Source of the DNA: Sphingomonas sp.
GTDB taxonomy: Bacteria > Pseudomonadota > Alphaproteobacteria > Sphingomonadales > Sphingomonadaceae
Direction: 5' to 3'
Length of the DNA stretch: 64,000 nt
Assembly: GCF_019635455.1 (NCBI RefSeq)
Contig: NZ_JAHBZJ010000003.1
Location: 62,001-126,000, forward strand
Numbering within the stretch: the first letter of the stretch is position 1; each line of letters opens with the position of its first letter. The notes under the pieces were generated by a model, which was not told the origin of the DNA, did no database searches, and worked only from the letters and a program-made list of their open reading frames with translations. Below are positions 19,740 through 28,724 of this stretch, piece by piece. Made by a program: the position numbers and the translations under genes.

Positions 19740-22001
19740 ATGAGCGCCGGCGCCGCGCCCGGCTCGTCGATCCCGGCGCCGGCATGGCTGCGCGCCGGGG
19801 CCGGCCCCCTGTTCGTCGCGACGATCCTGCTCGGCAGTTTCCTGCTGTTTCTGGTCCAGCCGATGATCGCGCGGATGGCGCTGCCACGGCTGGGCGGCGC
19901 GCCGGCGGTCTGGAACAGCGCGATGCTGGTCTATCAGGCGCTGTTGCTGGGCGGCTATGCCTATGCGCACGCGATCGGCCGGCTGACCGTCCGGCGCCAG
20001 GCGATGCTCCATCTCGTCATCCTTGCGGTGGCGGCCCTGTGGTTGCCGATCGGGCTGATGAAGATGCAGTTGCCGGCCCGCGCGGAGCCGGCATTATGGG
20101 TGCCGTGGCTGTTGTCGGCATCGATCGGCCCGCTGTTTTTCGCGGTGTCGGCGCAGGCGCCGCTGCTCCAGCGCTGGTTTGCCGCCGCATCGGGCGGGCG
20201 CGATCCCTATGCGCTCTACGCCGCGTCGAATGTGGGGAGTTTCACCGGGCTGATCGCCTATCCGTTGGTCGTCGAGCCGGGTCTGGCGCTGCGCGGGCAA
20301 AGCTGGCTGTGGAGCGCGGGATATGTCCTGCTGGCGGTGGCGGTCGCGGCGTGCGCGCTGTTGCTGCCGCGCGGCGTCCCGCCGACGGCGCAGGGGACGC
20401 GGGATCAGCCGGCAAGTCCGCGCTCGTCGCCCGGCCGGGTGACGCAATGGATCGCGCTTGCCGCAATTCCGTCGGGCCTGATGCTCGCGACGTCGAGTTT
20501 TCTCACGACCGATATCGTCGCCGTGCCGCTGCTATGGGTGGTGCCGCTCGGCCTCTACCTGCTCAGCTTCACGCTCGCATTCGCGGTACGCCGCGGGCCG
20601 GCGGCCTTTCTCGCGCGGTTCGCGGCGCTCACGATCCTGATGTTCGGCGGGTTGATGATCACCAACGATCACCAGAATCCCGCCCTCAACGCGATCATGG
20701 CGCTCATGCTGTTGTTCATGGTCGCGGTCGCGCTGCACACGCGGATGTACGATCTGCGGCCGGCACCGGACCGGTTGACCGGCTTTTACCTCGCCATGGC
20801 GGTCGGGGGCGCGCTGGGCGGGGTGTTTGCCGGGCTGATCGCGCCGATCCTGTTCGACTGGACATGGGAATATCCGATCCTGATCCTCGCCGCCGGCCTG
20901 TTGGTGCCGCAGCGGCCGCTGTTCCCCGCCGTCGCGCGGCTCTGGCAGACCTCGCGCCGCGGGTGGTGGTTGCGCGTCGGTGCAGCCACACTCGGCACCG
21001 GGCTGGTGGCGTGGTTCGGCCTGTTCGGGCCGGGACGCGCGATGGGCGCGGCGCCGCTGGGGCCGCTCTACCTCGCGATCGCCGCCATCGGCCTGATCGT
21101 GATCGGGCAGCGGACCGCGTTCATGATCGTGCTGGTCGGCGCGCTGTTCCTGTTCGGGGGCTATCGGTCGCTGGCGATCAGCTGGGCGGGGGACGCGCGG
21201 ACCCGCAGCTATTTCGGCGTCTACACGATCAGCGACAGCGCGGGTCAGCGGCGGCTGGCGCATGGCACGACGCTCCATGGCGTCGAATTACGCGGGAGTG
21301 CGGACGACCTGCGCCGTCCGACAACCTATTACGTGCCGAATTCGGGCGTCGGCCTGGCGATGCGATCGCTCGACCTGCTGTACGGGCCGGGTGCGCGCGT
21401 CGGCGTGGTCGGGCTGGGGACCGGCACGCTGGCCTGCTATGCCAGACCCGGTCAGGCCTGGCGCTTTTACGAGATCGACCCGGCGGTCGTGCAGCTGGCG
21501 CACAGCGCGTTCCGCTTTCTCGATCAATGCCTGCCTGACGCCCGGATCGAACTGGGCGACGCGCGGCTGCGGATCGCCGAGGCTCCCGCACAGAGCCTCG
21601 ACCTATTGGTGCTCGATGCCTTTTCGTCGGACGCGGTTCCGATGCACCTGATGACGCTCGAGGCCTTTGCGGCCTATCGCCGCACGCTGGCGGACGATGG
21701 ATTGCTGCTGGTCCATATCTCCAACCGTTTCCTCGACCTCGAACCCGTCGTCGCGGCGGCGGCGAGGGCGCAGGGGTGGCAGGCGGCGCTCATCGACTAC
21801 ACCCCCACGCCGAGCGAGGAGCGGGAGGAAGCAACGGCTTCGGAGTGGATTGCCCTGTCTCCGTCACGCGCGACGCTGGTCACCCTGATCACCCGGGGCG
21901 GTCCATGGCGACCGCTGTCGGAACGCGCGGGCTTTGCCCCCTGGACCGACGATTATGCGACGATCCTGCCGCTTCTGCGTCCGCTTGACGGAGTCCCGTA
22001 G
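19740..22001 (+). CDS. Membrane-anchored spermidine-synthase-like protein
   Basis: 753 residues. The N-terminal ~480 residues contain about a dozen membrane helices (LFVATILLGSFLLFLVQPMIARMALPRLGG, WNSAMLVYQALLLGGYAYAHAI and others). The C-terminal ~220 residues have the spermidine-synthase/methyltransferase fold: VGVVGLGTGTLACYARPGQAWRFYEIDPAVVQLA, ARIELGDARLRIAEAP and LDLLVLDAFSSDAVPMHLMT. Proteins of this build are frequent in proteobacteria, but their reaction and the role of the membrane part are unproven. The key polyamine-site residues cannot be judged by eye. A GTG at 19722 would add six residues. Confidence 0.85.
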   Translation: MSAGAAPGSSIPAPAWLRAGAGPLFVATILLGSFLLFLVQPMIARMALPRLGGAPAVWNSAMLVYQALLLGGYAYAHAIGRLTVRRQAMLHLVILAVAALWLPIGLMKMQLPARAEPALWVPWLLSASIGPLFFAVSAQAPLLQRWFAAASGGRDPYALYAASNVGSFTGLIAYPLVVEPGLALRGQSWLWSAGYVLLAVAVAACALLLPRGVPPTAQGTRDQPASPRSSPGRVTQWIALAAIPSGLMLATSSFLTTDIVAVPLLWVVPLGLYLLSFTLAFAVRRGPAAFLARFAALTILMFGGLMITNDHQNPALNAIMALMLLFMVAVALHTRMYDLRPAPDRLTGFYLAMAVGGALGGVFAGLIAPILFDWTWEYPILILAAGLLVPQRPLFPAVARLWQTSRRGWWLRVGAATLGTGLVAWFGLFGPGRAMGAAPLGPLYLAIAAIGLIVIGQRTAFMIVLVGALFLFGGYRSLAISWAGDARTRSYFGVYTISDSAGQRRLAHGTTLHGVELRGSADDLRRPTTYYVPNSGVGLAMRSLDLLYGPGARVGVVGLGTGTLACYARPGQAWRFYEIDPAVVQLAHSAFRFLDQCLPDARIELGDARLRIAEAPAQSLDLLVLDAFSSDAVPMHLMTLEAFAAYRRTLADDGLLLVHISNRFLDLEPVVAAAARAQGWQAALIDYTPTPSEEREEATASEWIALSPSRATLVTLITRGGPWRPLSERAGFAPWTDDYATILPLLRPLDGVP

Positions 22002-22011
22002 CGCGCGCGGG

Positions 22012-22503
22012 TCAGCCGGCCAGGGCGGTATCGAGCGCGGCCACGCGGGCCGCCTGATCGCTCGCACGTTTGCCGATCTCGGCAATCGCGGCATCCAGCG
22101 CGGGATAGGACGGCTCACCCGCCTGCGCCCGCGCGATCGCAATCTCCTCCAGCGCGGTGACGATTTCGACCGTGCGCGCGCGCGTCGCGCCCAGATCCGC
22201 CAGCGCGGACTGCGCCGCGATCCACGACTCGGATCCGGCCGCCACACCGCGAGCGACCGCGACCTTCGCCTCCGCCGTTATGGCCTGCGATCGAAACGCC
22301 TCTGCCGCCGCGTCGGCATCGGCACGGTGCGCCGCGATCCGGGAATCGAGCGTGGCGTCCGGCGCCACGACCGGATCGGGGCGAACCGGTTCGGCATCGG
22401 AGACGCTTTCGATCGGTCGCGGAAGCAGCGAGGGATAGGCCGCGTCGGTGACCGTGCAGCCCGCCAGCACCGGGCCGAGCGCGAGAAGAGGAAGCATTCG
22501 CAT
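22012..22503 (-). CDS. Small lipoprotein of unknown function
   Basis: 163 residues. A short signal sequence with lipobox LGPVLAGC (Cys at residue 16) predicts a lipoprotein. The remainder is Ala/Glu-rich and helical: DSRIAAHRADADAAAEAFRSQAITAEAKVAVARG, then TVEIVTALEEIAIARAQAGEPSYPALDAAIAEIGKRA, probably forming an extended coiled coil in the periplasm. I recognise no family. The gene is convergent with the spermidine-synthase-like gene (10-base gap) and divergent from tRNA-Arg. Codon use is like its neighbours. Confidence 0.7.
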   Translation of the reverse strand: MRMLPLLALGPVLAGCTVTDAAYPSLLPRPIESVSDAEPVRPDPVVAPDATLDSRIAAHRADADAAAEAFRSQAITAEAKVAVARGVAAGSESWIAAQSALADLGATRARTVEIVTALEEIAIARAQAGEPSYPALDAAIAEIGKRASDQAARVAALDTALAG

Positions 22504-22545
22504 CGCGCGCCGGTCTATGCCGGCAAGAAACCATTCGCAACGGGC

Positions 22546-22574
22546 TTGCGTTTCCGGAAAAGCGCTTCTATCTG
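22546..22574 (+). promoter_or_regulatory. Promoter of tRNA-Arg
   Basis: TTGCGT (22546-22551) and TATCTG (22569-22574) with 17-base spacing, ending 14 bases before the tRNA. Confidence 0.6.
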
Positions 22575-22588
22575 CGCCCCTCCACTGC

Positions 22589-22665
22589 GCGCCCGTAGCT
22601 CAGCTGGATAGAGCATCAGACTACGAATCTGAGGGTCGGACGTTCGAATCGTTCCGGGCGCGCCA
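22589..22665 (+). tRNA. tRNA-Arg (ACG)
   Basis: 77 bases including encoded CCA. The acceptor stem pairs GCGCCCG with CGGGCGC, the D loop contains AGCTGGATAGAG, the anticodon stem-loop CAGACTACGAATCTG gives anticodon ACG (A34 is read as inosine for CGN codons), and the T arm contains CGTTCGAATCG. Confidence 0.97.
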
Positions 22666-22668
22666 TTC

Positions 22669-22703
22669 AAAGCCCCGCCGGTCATGCCGGCGGGGCTTTG
22701 TTG
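22669..22703 (+). terminator. Rho-independent terminator after tRNA-Arg
   Basis: A perfect 13-bp stem (22669-22681 with 22687-22699) around the 5-base loop TCATG, ending in a short T-rich tract, 3 bases after the tRNA. Confidence 0.85.
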
Positions 22704-22747
22704 TATCGACGGCTGGTCAAGCGGTCGACAGCGCCTAAACAGCGACC

Positions 22748-24415
22748 ATGGCCGAAGCAGATCCAGCCGAGTCGCCGATCACCTCACCCTTTCAGGTTCC
22801 GGTCTTTCGTCGCGTCTGGGTGGCGAGCATGGCGTCGAATTTCGGCGGACTGATCCAGTCGGTCGGCGCGGCGTGGATGATGGTGCGGCTGGGAGCGAGC
22901 GCGCAGCTGATCGCGCTGGTTTCCGCGTCGGTGACGCTGCCGATCATGCTGCTGGCGCTATGGGCCGGGGCAGTCGCCGACAATCTCGACCGGCGTAAGG
23001 TGATGCTGGCGGCTCAGGGGTTCATGCTGCTGGTGTCGCTGGGGCTGTCGATCTGCGCCTGGGCGGGGCTGCTCACGCCGTGGCTGCTGCTCGGCTTTAC
23101 CTTTCTGATCGGATGCGGCGTGGCGGTAAACGGGCCGGCCTGGCAGGCTTCGGTCGGCGAAATGGTCCCGCGCGCGGTGCTTCCCCAGGCGATCGCCTAT
23201 AACAGCATGGGTTTCAACATCGCGCGGAGTGTCGGCCCGGCGATCGGCGGCGCGATCGTCGCGGCGGCGGGGGCGGCGGCGGCATTCGCGATCAATGCGG
23301 TCAGCTATCTGGGGCTGATCGTCGTGCTGGCCCGCTGGCGACCGGATCTGCCGGCCCGTATCCTTCCCCGCGAGCGGTTGTTCACCGCGATGGTGGCGGG
23401 GGTGCGTTATGTATCGATGTCGCCGAACATCCTGGTGGTGTTGCTCCGCGCGGCGGCGTTCGGGATTTCGGCCAGCGCGATCGTCGCGCTGATGCCGCTG
23501 GTGGCGCGGGACGTGATCGGCGGCGGTCCGCTGACCTATGGCCTGCTGCTGGGCGGATTCGGCGTCGGCGCTGTCGGCGGCGCGCTGGTCAGCCGGTCGA
23601 TCCGCGCCCGTTGGTCGACTGAGCGGCTGGTCCGTGTCGCTGCGCTCGCGATGGCGGTGGGGGCCGGCGTGGCCGCGGTGAGCACCATGCTGCCGCTCAC
23701 CATGCTGGCGCTCGCCGGCGCGGGGGCGGGATGGGTGCTCGCCCTGTCGAGTTTCAACGTGACGGTGCAATATTCCGCACCGCGCTGGGTCGTCGCGCGG
23801 GCGCTCGCGCTGTATCAGATGGTGGCCTTTGGCGGGATGGCGATCGGCAGCTGGATATTCGGCTGGATCGCCACGCATCACGGCGTTTCGACGGGATTGC
23901 TGTGCGCCGCCGCGGCTCAGGCCGGAGTGGCGCTGCTCGGCCTCATCCTTCCGGTTCCCCGGCTTGAGGAGGCCAATCTCGATCCGCGCGGCACCTGGGA
24001 GGAACCGGATACCGCCGTCCCGGTCGAGGCGCGCAGTGGCCCGGTCGTCATCACCATCGAATACCGGATCGCGGCGGCGGACATCCCGGCCTTTCTGAAC
24101 GTGATGTCCGAACGGCATCGGATTCGCGCGCGCGACGGAGCGCGGGGATGGTCCCTGTTGCGCGACCTTGCCGACGAGATGCTGTGGATCGAGCGGTATC
24201 ATGTGCCGACCTGGCTCGATTATGTGCGCCATAACCAGCGCCGCACCCATGCCGATACCGCCAACAGCGATGCGATCGCACAGCTGCATCGCGGCCCGGC
24301 CGCGCCGCAGGTCCACCGGATGGTCGAACGCTCGACCGGCACGCTGCCGGGCCTGCGCCTGCCCAGTGCGCGCGAACTGGCGGATCCGATGACCGATCCC
24401 ACTCGCTCGACCTGA
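22748..24415 (+). CDS. MFS exporter (EntS-like) with C-terminal soluble domain
   Basis: 555 residues. About residues 15-410 form a 12-helix major facilitator of the MFS_3/enterobactin-exporter type: FRRVWVASMASNFGGLIQSVGAAWMM, the loop motif ADNLDRRKVMLAAQ, and GPAWQASVGEMVPRAVLPQAIAYNSMGFNIARSVGPAIGG. A soluble tail of about 120 residues follows (VVITIEYRIAAADIPAFLNVMSERHRIRARDGARGWSLLRD, then YHVPTWLDYVRHNQRRTHAD). It looks like a ferredoxin-like ABM-type domain and is shared by many proteins of this subfamily. The substrate is unknown; no siderophore gene is nearby. Confidence 0.88.
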   Translation: MAEADPAESPITSPFQVPVFRRVWVASMASNFGGLIQSVGAAWMMVRLGASAQLIALVSASVTLPIMLLALWAGAVADNLDRRKVMLAAQGFMLLVSLGLSICAWAGLLTPWLLLGFTFLIGCGVAVNGPAWQASVGEMVPRAVLPQAIAYNSMGFNIARSVGPAIGGAIVAAAGAAAAFAINAVSYLGLIVVLARWRPDLPARILPRERLFTAMVAGVRYVSMSPNILVVLLRAAAFGISASAIVALMPLVARDVIGGGPLTYGLLLGGFGVGAVGGALVSRSIRARWSTERLVRVAALAMAVGAGVAAVSTMLPLTMLALAGAGAGWVLALSSFNVTVQYSAPRWVVARALALYQMVAFGGMAIGSWIFGWIATHHGVSTGLLCAAAAQAGVALLGLILPVPRLEEANLDPRGTWEEPDTAVPVEARSGPVVITIEYRIAAADIPAFLNVMSERHRIRARDGARGWSLLRDLADEMLWIERYHVPTWLDYVRHNQRRTHADTANSDAIAQLHRGPAAPQVHRMVERSTGTLPGLRLPSARELADPMTDPTRST

Positions 24416-24417
24416 AC

Positions 24418-25812
24418 CTAAATCGAATAGGGGACAGGCGCACGCACATTGGGGTCGATGCGGATTTCCCCGGCGGCGGGAGGAAACGCCCGCTGGTCGC
24501 AATCGGCGCGCGGGCAGATGCGGCAGCTCGTCCCGATCGGGGTCGCCACGCCGCCGGTGCGCAGCCCGTCGGCATAGACGAAGGCGGGCGCGTGGCTCTC
24601 CTCGCAACCGATCGCGACGGCATAGCGGCGTGGCGGGCGCTGATAGCTGGCGGAGGGCTTTACCAGCCCCTTCGCCATCACGACATAGCGGACATCGTCG
24701 GGCATTTCGGCAAGCTGCACCAGGATGCGGTCGGGGATCGCGACCGCCTCATGCACCACCCAGAGCGGACAGGCGCCGCCAAAGCGCGCGAATTCAAGCC
24801 GCGTGGCCGAATGGCGTTTGGTGATGTTCCCCGCCATATCGACACGGCAAAAGAAAAAGGGGGTCCCCTGCGCGCCGGGCCGCTGAAGCGTCGACAGGCG
24901 GTGGCATGCCTGTTCGAAACTGGCGCCGAACCGCTGACGCAGGCGATCGATATCGTGCCGCACGTCGAGCGCGGCGGCGCGAAAGCGGGTGTAGGGCATC
25001 AGCAGCGCGCCGGCGGCATAGTTGGCCAGCCCCAGCGACAACAGTTCGCGCGCCGCCGGGGAGGCGAGGCCGCTTGCCTCGCTCACCGCGCGCATCTCGT
25101 TGCCGAACTCCAGCACCGCGAGGCGGTGGGCGAGCAGGAACGCGCGGCTTTCGGGCGGGAGCACGCCGCTGACGATCAGCCGGCGGCTGTCCGCGTCATA
25201 GCGGGAGAGGCGCAGATCGTCGTCGCGGGCATCCGCGATCCGCACGCCGTGCCAGCCGCGCAGCCGGTCCTCGATCGGATGCGGCCCGTCAAATTCGTCG
25301 GCCAGCGATTCGGCGGCGCGATCGATGGCATCGATGTAATTCCCCTCCGCTTGATACCAGTCGCGCACCTCTTCCCATGGCAGTGCGCCGCCGCCGCCCG
25401 CGCCGCTTTCCACCTTGTCGTCGAGCACGCGCAACTGGGCCTGGCTGCGCCGCCACGCGTCGTGGATCGCGATCATCCGCCGGGTGAGCGCGGGATGCTT
25501 TTCGACGCCGCGGCGCACCGCGTCCTCATCCACGCGCGCGCCGGCGATGCTGCTGTCGGTCCCCGCCTCGATCGCGCGGACCAGATCGGCGACGCTGTGA
25601 TCCTCCCCGACATCGCCCCATTCCTGGGGGAATTCGCGGGCGAGGGCGATCAGGACCGGCGGGGTCAGCGGCCGTTCGTTATTTTCGATCTGCGACAGAT
25701 AGCTGACCGACACGCCCAGCCGTTGCGCCATCGCGGCCTGCGCGAGCGAGAGACGCGCGCGCAGATCGCGCACGCGCGCACCGGCGAAGAGGCGACGGCG
25801 GGGCTGAGTCAT
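24418..25812 (-). CDS. pccR: PccR/ScfR-type short-chain acyl-CoA-responsive regulator
   Basis: 464 residues. It has an N-terminal XRE helix-turn-helix (RLSLAQAAMAQRLGVSVSYLSQIENNERPLT), a middle IrrE-like segment with FLLAHRLAVLEFGNEM lacking a full HExxH, and the C-terminal ScfR/DUF2083 region ending in the Cys motif TSCRICPRADCDQRAFPP. This is the architecture of RamB, PrpR, MccR and PccR, which sense short-chain acyl-CoA esters; PccR of Rhodobacter sphaeroides controls pccB. Divergence from pccB with a shared 100-base promoter region strongly supports the same role here. The ATG gives the usual family N-terminus; one 12 bases upstream is also possible. Confidence 0.88.
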   Translation of the reverse strand: MTQPRRRLFAGARVRDLRARLSLAQAAMAQRLGVSVSYLSQIENNERPLTPPVLIALAREFPQEWGDVGEDHSVADLVRAIEAGTDSSIAGARVDEDAVRRGVEKHPALTRRMIAIHDAWRRSQAQLRVLDDKVESGAGGGGALPWEEVRDWYQAEGNYIDAIDRAAESLADEFDGPHPIEDRLRGWHGVRIADARDDDLRLSRYDADSRRLIVSGVLPPESRAFLLAHRLAVLEFGNEMRAVSEASGLASPAARELLSLGLANYAAGALLMPYTRFRAAALDVRHDIDRLRQRFGASFEQACHRLSTLQRPGAQGTPFFFCRVDMAGNITKRHSATRLEFARFGGACPLWVVHEAVAIPDRILVQLAEMPDDVRYVVMAKGLVKPSASYQRPPRRYAVAIGCEESHAPAFVYADGLRTGGVATPIGTSCRICPRADCDQRAFPPAAGEIRIDPNVRAPVPYSI

Positions 25813-25840
25813 GGCCGCGACCATATCCGCAGATACGACA

Positions 25841-25870
25841 GATGCAACTTCGCAAGATTGCATTTGCATC
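25841..25870. promoter_or_regulatory. Putative PccR operator between pccR and pccB
   Basis: GATGCAA (25841-25847) and TTGCATC (25864-25870) form an inverted repeat. Inside it lies TTCGCAAG, and TTTGCATC closes the site. Paired TTTGCAAA-like boxes are reported upstream of R. sphaeroides pccB, and these elements resemble them. The binding protein is assigned by family and position. Confidence 0.6.
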
Positions 25871-25912
25871 CCCGTACGTGTCCTGTGAAGGCACGCGGGA
25901 CAAGGAGAAGCT

Positions 25913-27439
25913 ATGTCTTCGACCATCGAGGAACTGGAACGGCGTCGCGCCGCGGCGCGGCTGGGCGGCGGACAGAAACGGATCGACGCGCAGCATGCCA
26001 AGGGCAAGCTGACCGCGCGCGAACGGCTCGACGTCCTGCTCGATGCCGGATCGTTCGAAGAACTGGACATGTATGTCGAGCATAACTGCGTCGATTTCGG
26101 CATGCCGGACCAGATCGTGCCGGGCGACGGCGTGGTCACCGGCTCCGGCACGATCAACGGTCGGCTCGTGTTCGTGTTCAGCCAGGATTTCACGGTCTTC
26201 GGCGGATCGCTGAGCGAACGTCATGCGCAGAAGATCTGCAAGATCATGGATATGGCGCTGAAGGTCGGCGCGCCGGTCATCGGCCTGAACGACAGCGGCG
26301 GCGCGCGGATTCAGGAGGGGGTCGCCTCGCTTGGCGGCTATGCCGAAGTGTTTCAGCGCAACGTGCTGGCATCGGGCGTGGTGCCGCAGCTCAGCCTCAT
26401 CATGGGGCCGTGCGCCGGCGGCGCGGTCTATTCCCCCGCGATGACAGACTTCATCTTCATGGTGAAGGATTCGAGCTATATGTTCGTGACCGGTCCCGAT
26501 GTGGTGAAGACGGTGACGAATGAGGTGGTGACCCAGGAGGAACTGGGCGGCGCGGTGACGCACACCACCAAATCGTCGGTCGCCGACCTGGCGCTGGAAA
26601 ACGATATCGAGGCGTTGCTGGCGGCGCGCGACTTCATCGATTTCCTGCCGGCATCGAACCGCGAAGAGGTTCCCGAACGCCCCAGCAGCGATCCGTGGGA
26701 CCGGACCGAGGACAGCCTCGACACGCTGATCCCGCCATCGGCCAACCAGCCCTATGACATGCACGAGCTGATCGCGAAGACGGTCGATGAGGGCGAGTTT
26801 TTCGAGCTTCAGCCGGCGCATGCGGGCAACATCATCATCGGCTTCGGCCGGATCGAGGGACGCACCGTCGGGATCGTCGCGAACCAGCCGATTGTGCTGG
26901 CCGGCGTGCTCGACATCAATTCGTCCAAGAAGGCGGCACGGTTCGTCCGCTTCTGCGACGCGTTCGACATTCCGATCGTGACCTTTGTCGATGTGCCGGG
27001 CTTCCTGCCGGGCGTGGGCCAGGAGCATTCGGGCATCATCAAGCATGGCGCAAAGCTGCTGTTCGCCTATGCCGAGGCGACGGTGCCGAAGATCACGGTG
27101 ATCACGCGCAAGGCCTATGGCGGCGCGTACGACGTGATGGCGTCGAAGCATCTGCGCGGCGATCTGAATTACGCCTGGCCGACCGCCGAAATCGCCGTGA
27201 TGGGCGCGAAGGGGGCTGTGGAGATCATCTTCCGCGGCAAGACCGCCGAGGAGATCGCCGAAAAGACCGCCGAATATGAGGCACGCTTCGCCAACCCGTT
27301 CGTGGCCGCCAGCAAGGGATTCGTGGACGAGGTCATCATGCCGCACTCGACGCGCCGACGGATTGCGCTGGGCCTGCGGAAATTGAGGAACAAGAGCCTC
27401 GAAAATCCCTGGAAGAAGCATGACAATATCCCGCTGTGA
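25913..27439 (+). CDS. pccB: Propionyl-CoA carboxylase beta subunit
   Basis: 508 residues, a full carboxyltransferase subunit. It transfers CO2 from carboxybiotin to propionyl-CoA, giving methylmalonyl-CoA. Motifs are [20 protein letters not shown], the acyl-CoA pocket [20 protein letters not shown], the oxyanion glycines [17 protein letters not shown], and in the C-terminal half [56 protein letters not shown] precedes the ATG. It is the first gene of the methylmalonyl-CoA operon; the biotin subunit pccA is nine genes along (33905). Regulation is likely through the inverted repeat 40-70 bases upstream and the divergent pccR. Confidence 0.96.
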   Translation: MSSTIEELERRRAAARLGGGQKRIDAQHAKGKLTARERLDVLLDAGSFEELDMYVEHNCVDFGMPDQIVPGDGVVTGSGTINGRLVFVFSQDFTVFGGSLSERHAQKICKIMDMALKVGAPVIGLNDSGGARIQEGVASLGGYAEVFQRNVLASGVVPQLSLIMGPCAGGAVYSPAMTDFIFMVKDSSYMFVTGPDVVKTVTNEVVTQEELGGAVTHTTKSSVADLALENDIEALLAARDFIDFLPASNREEVPERPSSDPWDRTEDSLDTLIPPSANQPYDMHELIAKTVDEGEFFELQPAHAGNIIIGFGRIEGRTVGIVANQPIVLAGVLDINSSKKAARFVRFCDAFDIPIVTFVDVPGFLPGVGQEHSGIIKHGAKLLFAYAEATVPKITVITRKAYGGAYDVMASKHLRGDLNYAWPTAEIAVMGAKGAVEIIFRGKTAEEIAEKTAEYEARFANPFVAASKGFVDEVIMPHSTRRRIALGLRKLRNKSLENPWKKHDNIPL

Positions 27440-27487
27440 GGGCCACCTGATGGCTCCGGTGTTCATCGACAGCGACCGGAATTCGAA

Positions 27488-28282
27488 ATGAAAGCCGATC
27501 GCCTCACTCTTTTCGGCATCGCGCTTGGCGGTGCGATCGTGCTGCTGGCCGGCTGTAAACAGACGCCCGAGAGCGGTAACGCGGCCACGCCGACCCCTTC
27601 GGCGACCGCGACCGCGACTGCGGCAGCGAAAGACGTGCGCGCCCTGTCCGAGGCGGAGCAGCTCAAGCTCGCCTTCCGCGCCGTCTATGGCAGGGATGGC
27701 GCCGCGCAGGTGCGGGGGGGCGATGCCGACATCATCAATGTGAAGCCGGGCCGCCTGTTCTGGATCGGCGACAGGGCGGTCCTGCTGAGCCCTGGTGCAA
27801 ACGAGTCCGATTGCCATGCCTGTTCGGGCGCGCTGGCGATCGCCTATCTGAAGCCGCAGGGCGATGGGTTTGAGGTGACCGGCAAATGGCCCACCCTGGT
27901 GCGCGGCTCCGGCTGGGGCGCGGAACCGGAATGGAAGCTGGTCGATCGTTTCACCGACAATCCGGCAATCTATGTCGAGAGTGGCTGGTCGGGGCAGCGC
28001 TATTCGTGCGGTGGGGCGTCGATCACCGAACTGAAGCCCGACGGGCCGGTTGAATCCGATCGCGTGTGGCTGTCCTCGTCGAACGAGGGCGCGGTCGATG
28101 AAACCACCGGCAAGACGTTCGGCGGCGAGCCGCTCAGCAACCTCGACGGAAAAATCGTTGATATCGTCAAGGGAAAGTCGTTCGCGGTCCGCGCTAGCGG
28201 CACGGCGAGCTTCGTCGAGCGCTACGAATATCGCGGCGGGAAGTTCGTGCCGGTGCAAAAGGAGTCGCGCCTCTCGTGCTGA
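27488..28282 (+). CDS. Putative lipoprotein within the methylmalonyl-CoA operon
   Basis: 264 residues. The signal sequence has lipobox IVLLAGC (Cys at about residue 23), followed by a Thr/Ala/Pro-rich linker (GNAATPTPSATATATAAAKD). The globular part contains CHACSGALAIAYLKPQG and a later RYSCGGASITEL, so three or more Cys could form disulfides in the periplasm. I recognise no family. It lies 48 bases after pccB and 16 before the epimerase on the same strand, so it is probably cotranscribed, but a role in acyl-CoA metabolism is not obvious for an exported protein. Confidence 0.75.
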   Translation: MKADRLTLFGIALGGAIVLLAGCKQTPESGNAATPTPSATATATAAAKDVRALSEAEQLKLAFRAVYGRDGAAQVRGGDADIINVKPGRLFWIGDRAVLLSPGANESDCHACSGALAIAYLKPQGDGFEVTGKWPTLVRGSGWGAEPEWKLVDRFTDNPAIYVESGWSGQRYSCGGASITELKPDGPVESDRVWLSSSNEGAVDETTGKTFGGEPLSNLDGKIVDIVKGKSFAVRASGTASFVERYEYRGGKFVPVQKESRLSC

Positions 28283-28298
28283 AATTGGGATGCAAGCC

Positions 28299-28724
28299 AT
28301 GAAACTCGGCCGCCTCAACCATATCGGCGTCGCCACGCCCTCGATCGAGGACAGCATCGCCTTTTACCGCGACGTGATGGGTGCGGAGACGGTGCATATG
28401 CCGTTCGACCTGCCCGCCCAGGGGGTGAAGGTGTGTTTCGTCGATACCCCCAATACCCAGATCGAACTGATCGAGCCGCTGGGCGAGACCTCGCCGATCC
28501 ACGCTTTCCTCGCCAGGAACCCGGCGGGCGGGCAGCATCATGTGTGTTACGAAGTTCCCGATATTCACGAGGCGAAGGCGTGGTTCGAGGAAAAGGGCGC
28601 CAAGGTGCTGGGCGAACCGCGCATCGGCGCGCACGGCACGCTGATCTTTTTCCTGCATCCCAAAGACATGGGTGGCGTGCTGACGGAGATCATGGAGACG
28701 CCGAAGGGAGAGGCGCATGACTGA
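28299..28724 (+). CDS. mce: Methylmalonyl-CoA epimerase
   Basis: 141 residues of the vicinal-oxygen-chelate fold, made of two beta-alpha-beta3 repeats. LGRLNHIGVATPSIEDSIAFYRDVMGA carries the first metal-binding His, QIELIEPLG a Glu, GGQHHVCYEV the second His, and GVLTEIME the final Glu. It interconverts (S)- and (R)-methylmalonyl-CoA between the carboxylase and the mutase. An ATG 9 bases upstream is an alternative start. The stop overlaps the enoyl-CoA hydratase gene by 8 bases. Confidence 0.93.
   Translation: MKLGRLNHIGVATPSIEDSIAFYRDVMGAETVHMPFDLPAQGVKVCFVDTPNTQIELIEPLGETSPIHAFLARNPAGGQHHVCYEVPDIHEAKAWFEEKGAKVLGEPRIGAHGTLIFFLHPKDMGGVLTEIMETPKGEAHD

Noticed and set aside
25679..28357. 892-codon open frame on the minus strand opposite pccB
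   Set aside because: It is a shadow frame created by GC-rich codon bias; the plus strand encodes a complete carboxyltransferase with all motifs. The same holds for long minus-strand frames at 29427-31619, 33875-35656 and 55404-56963.
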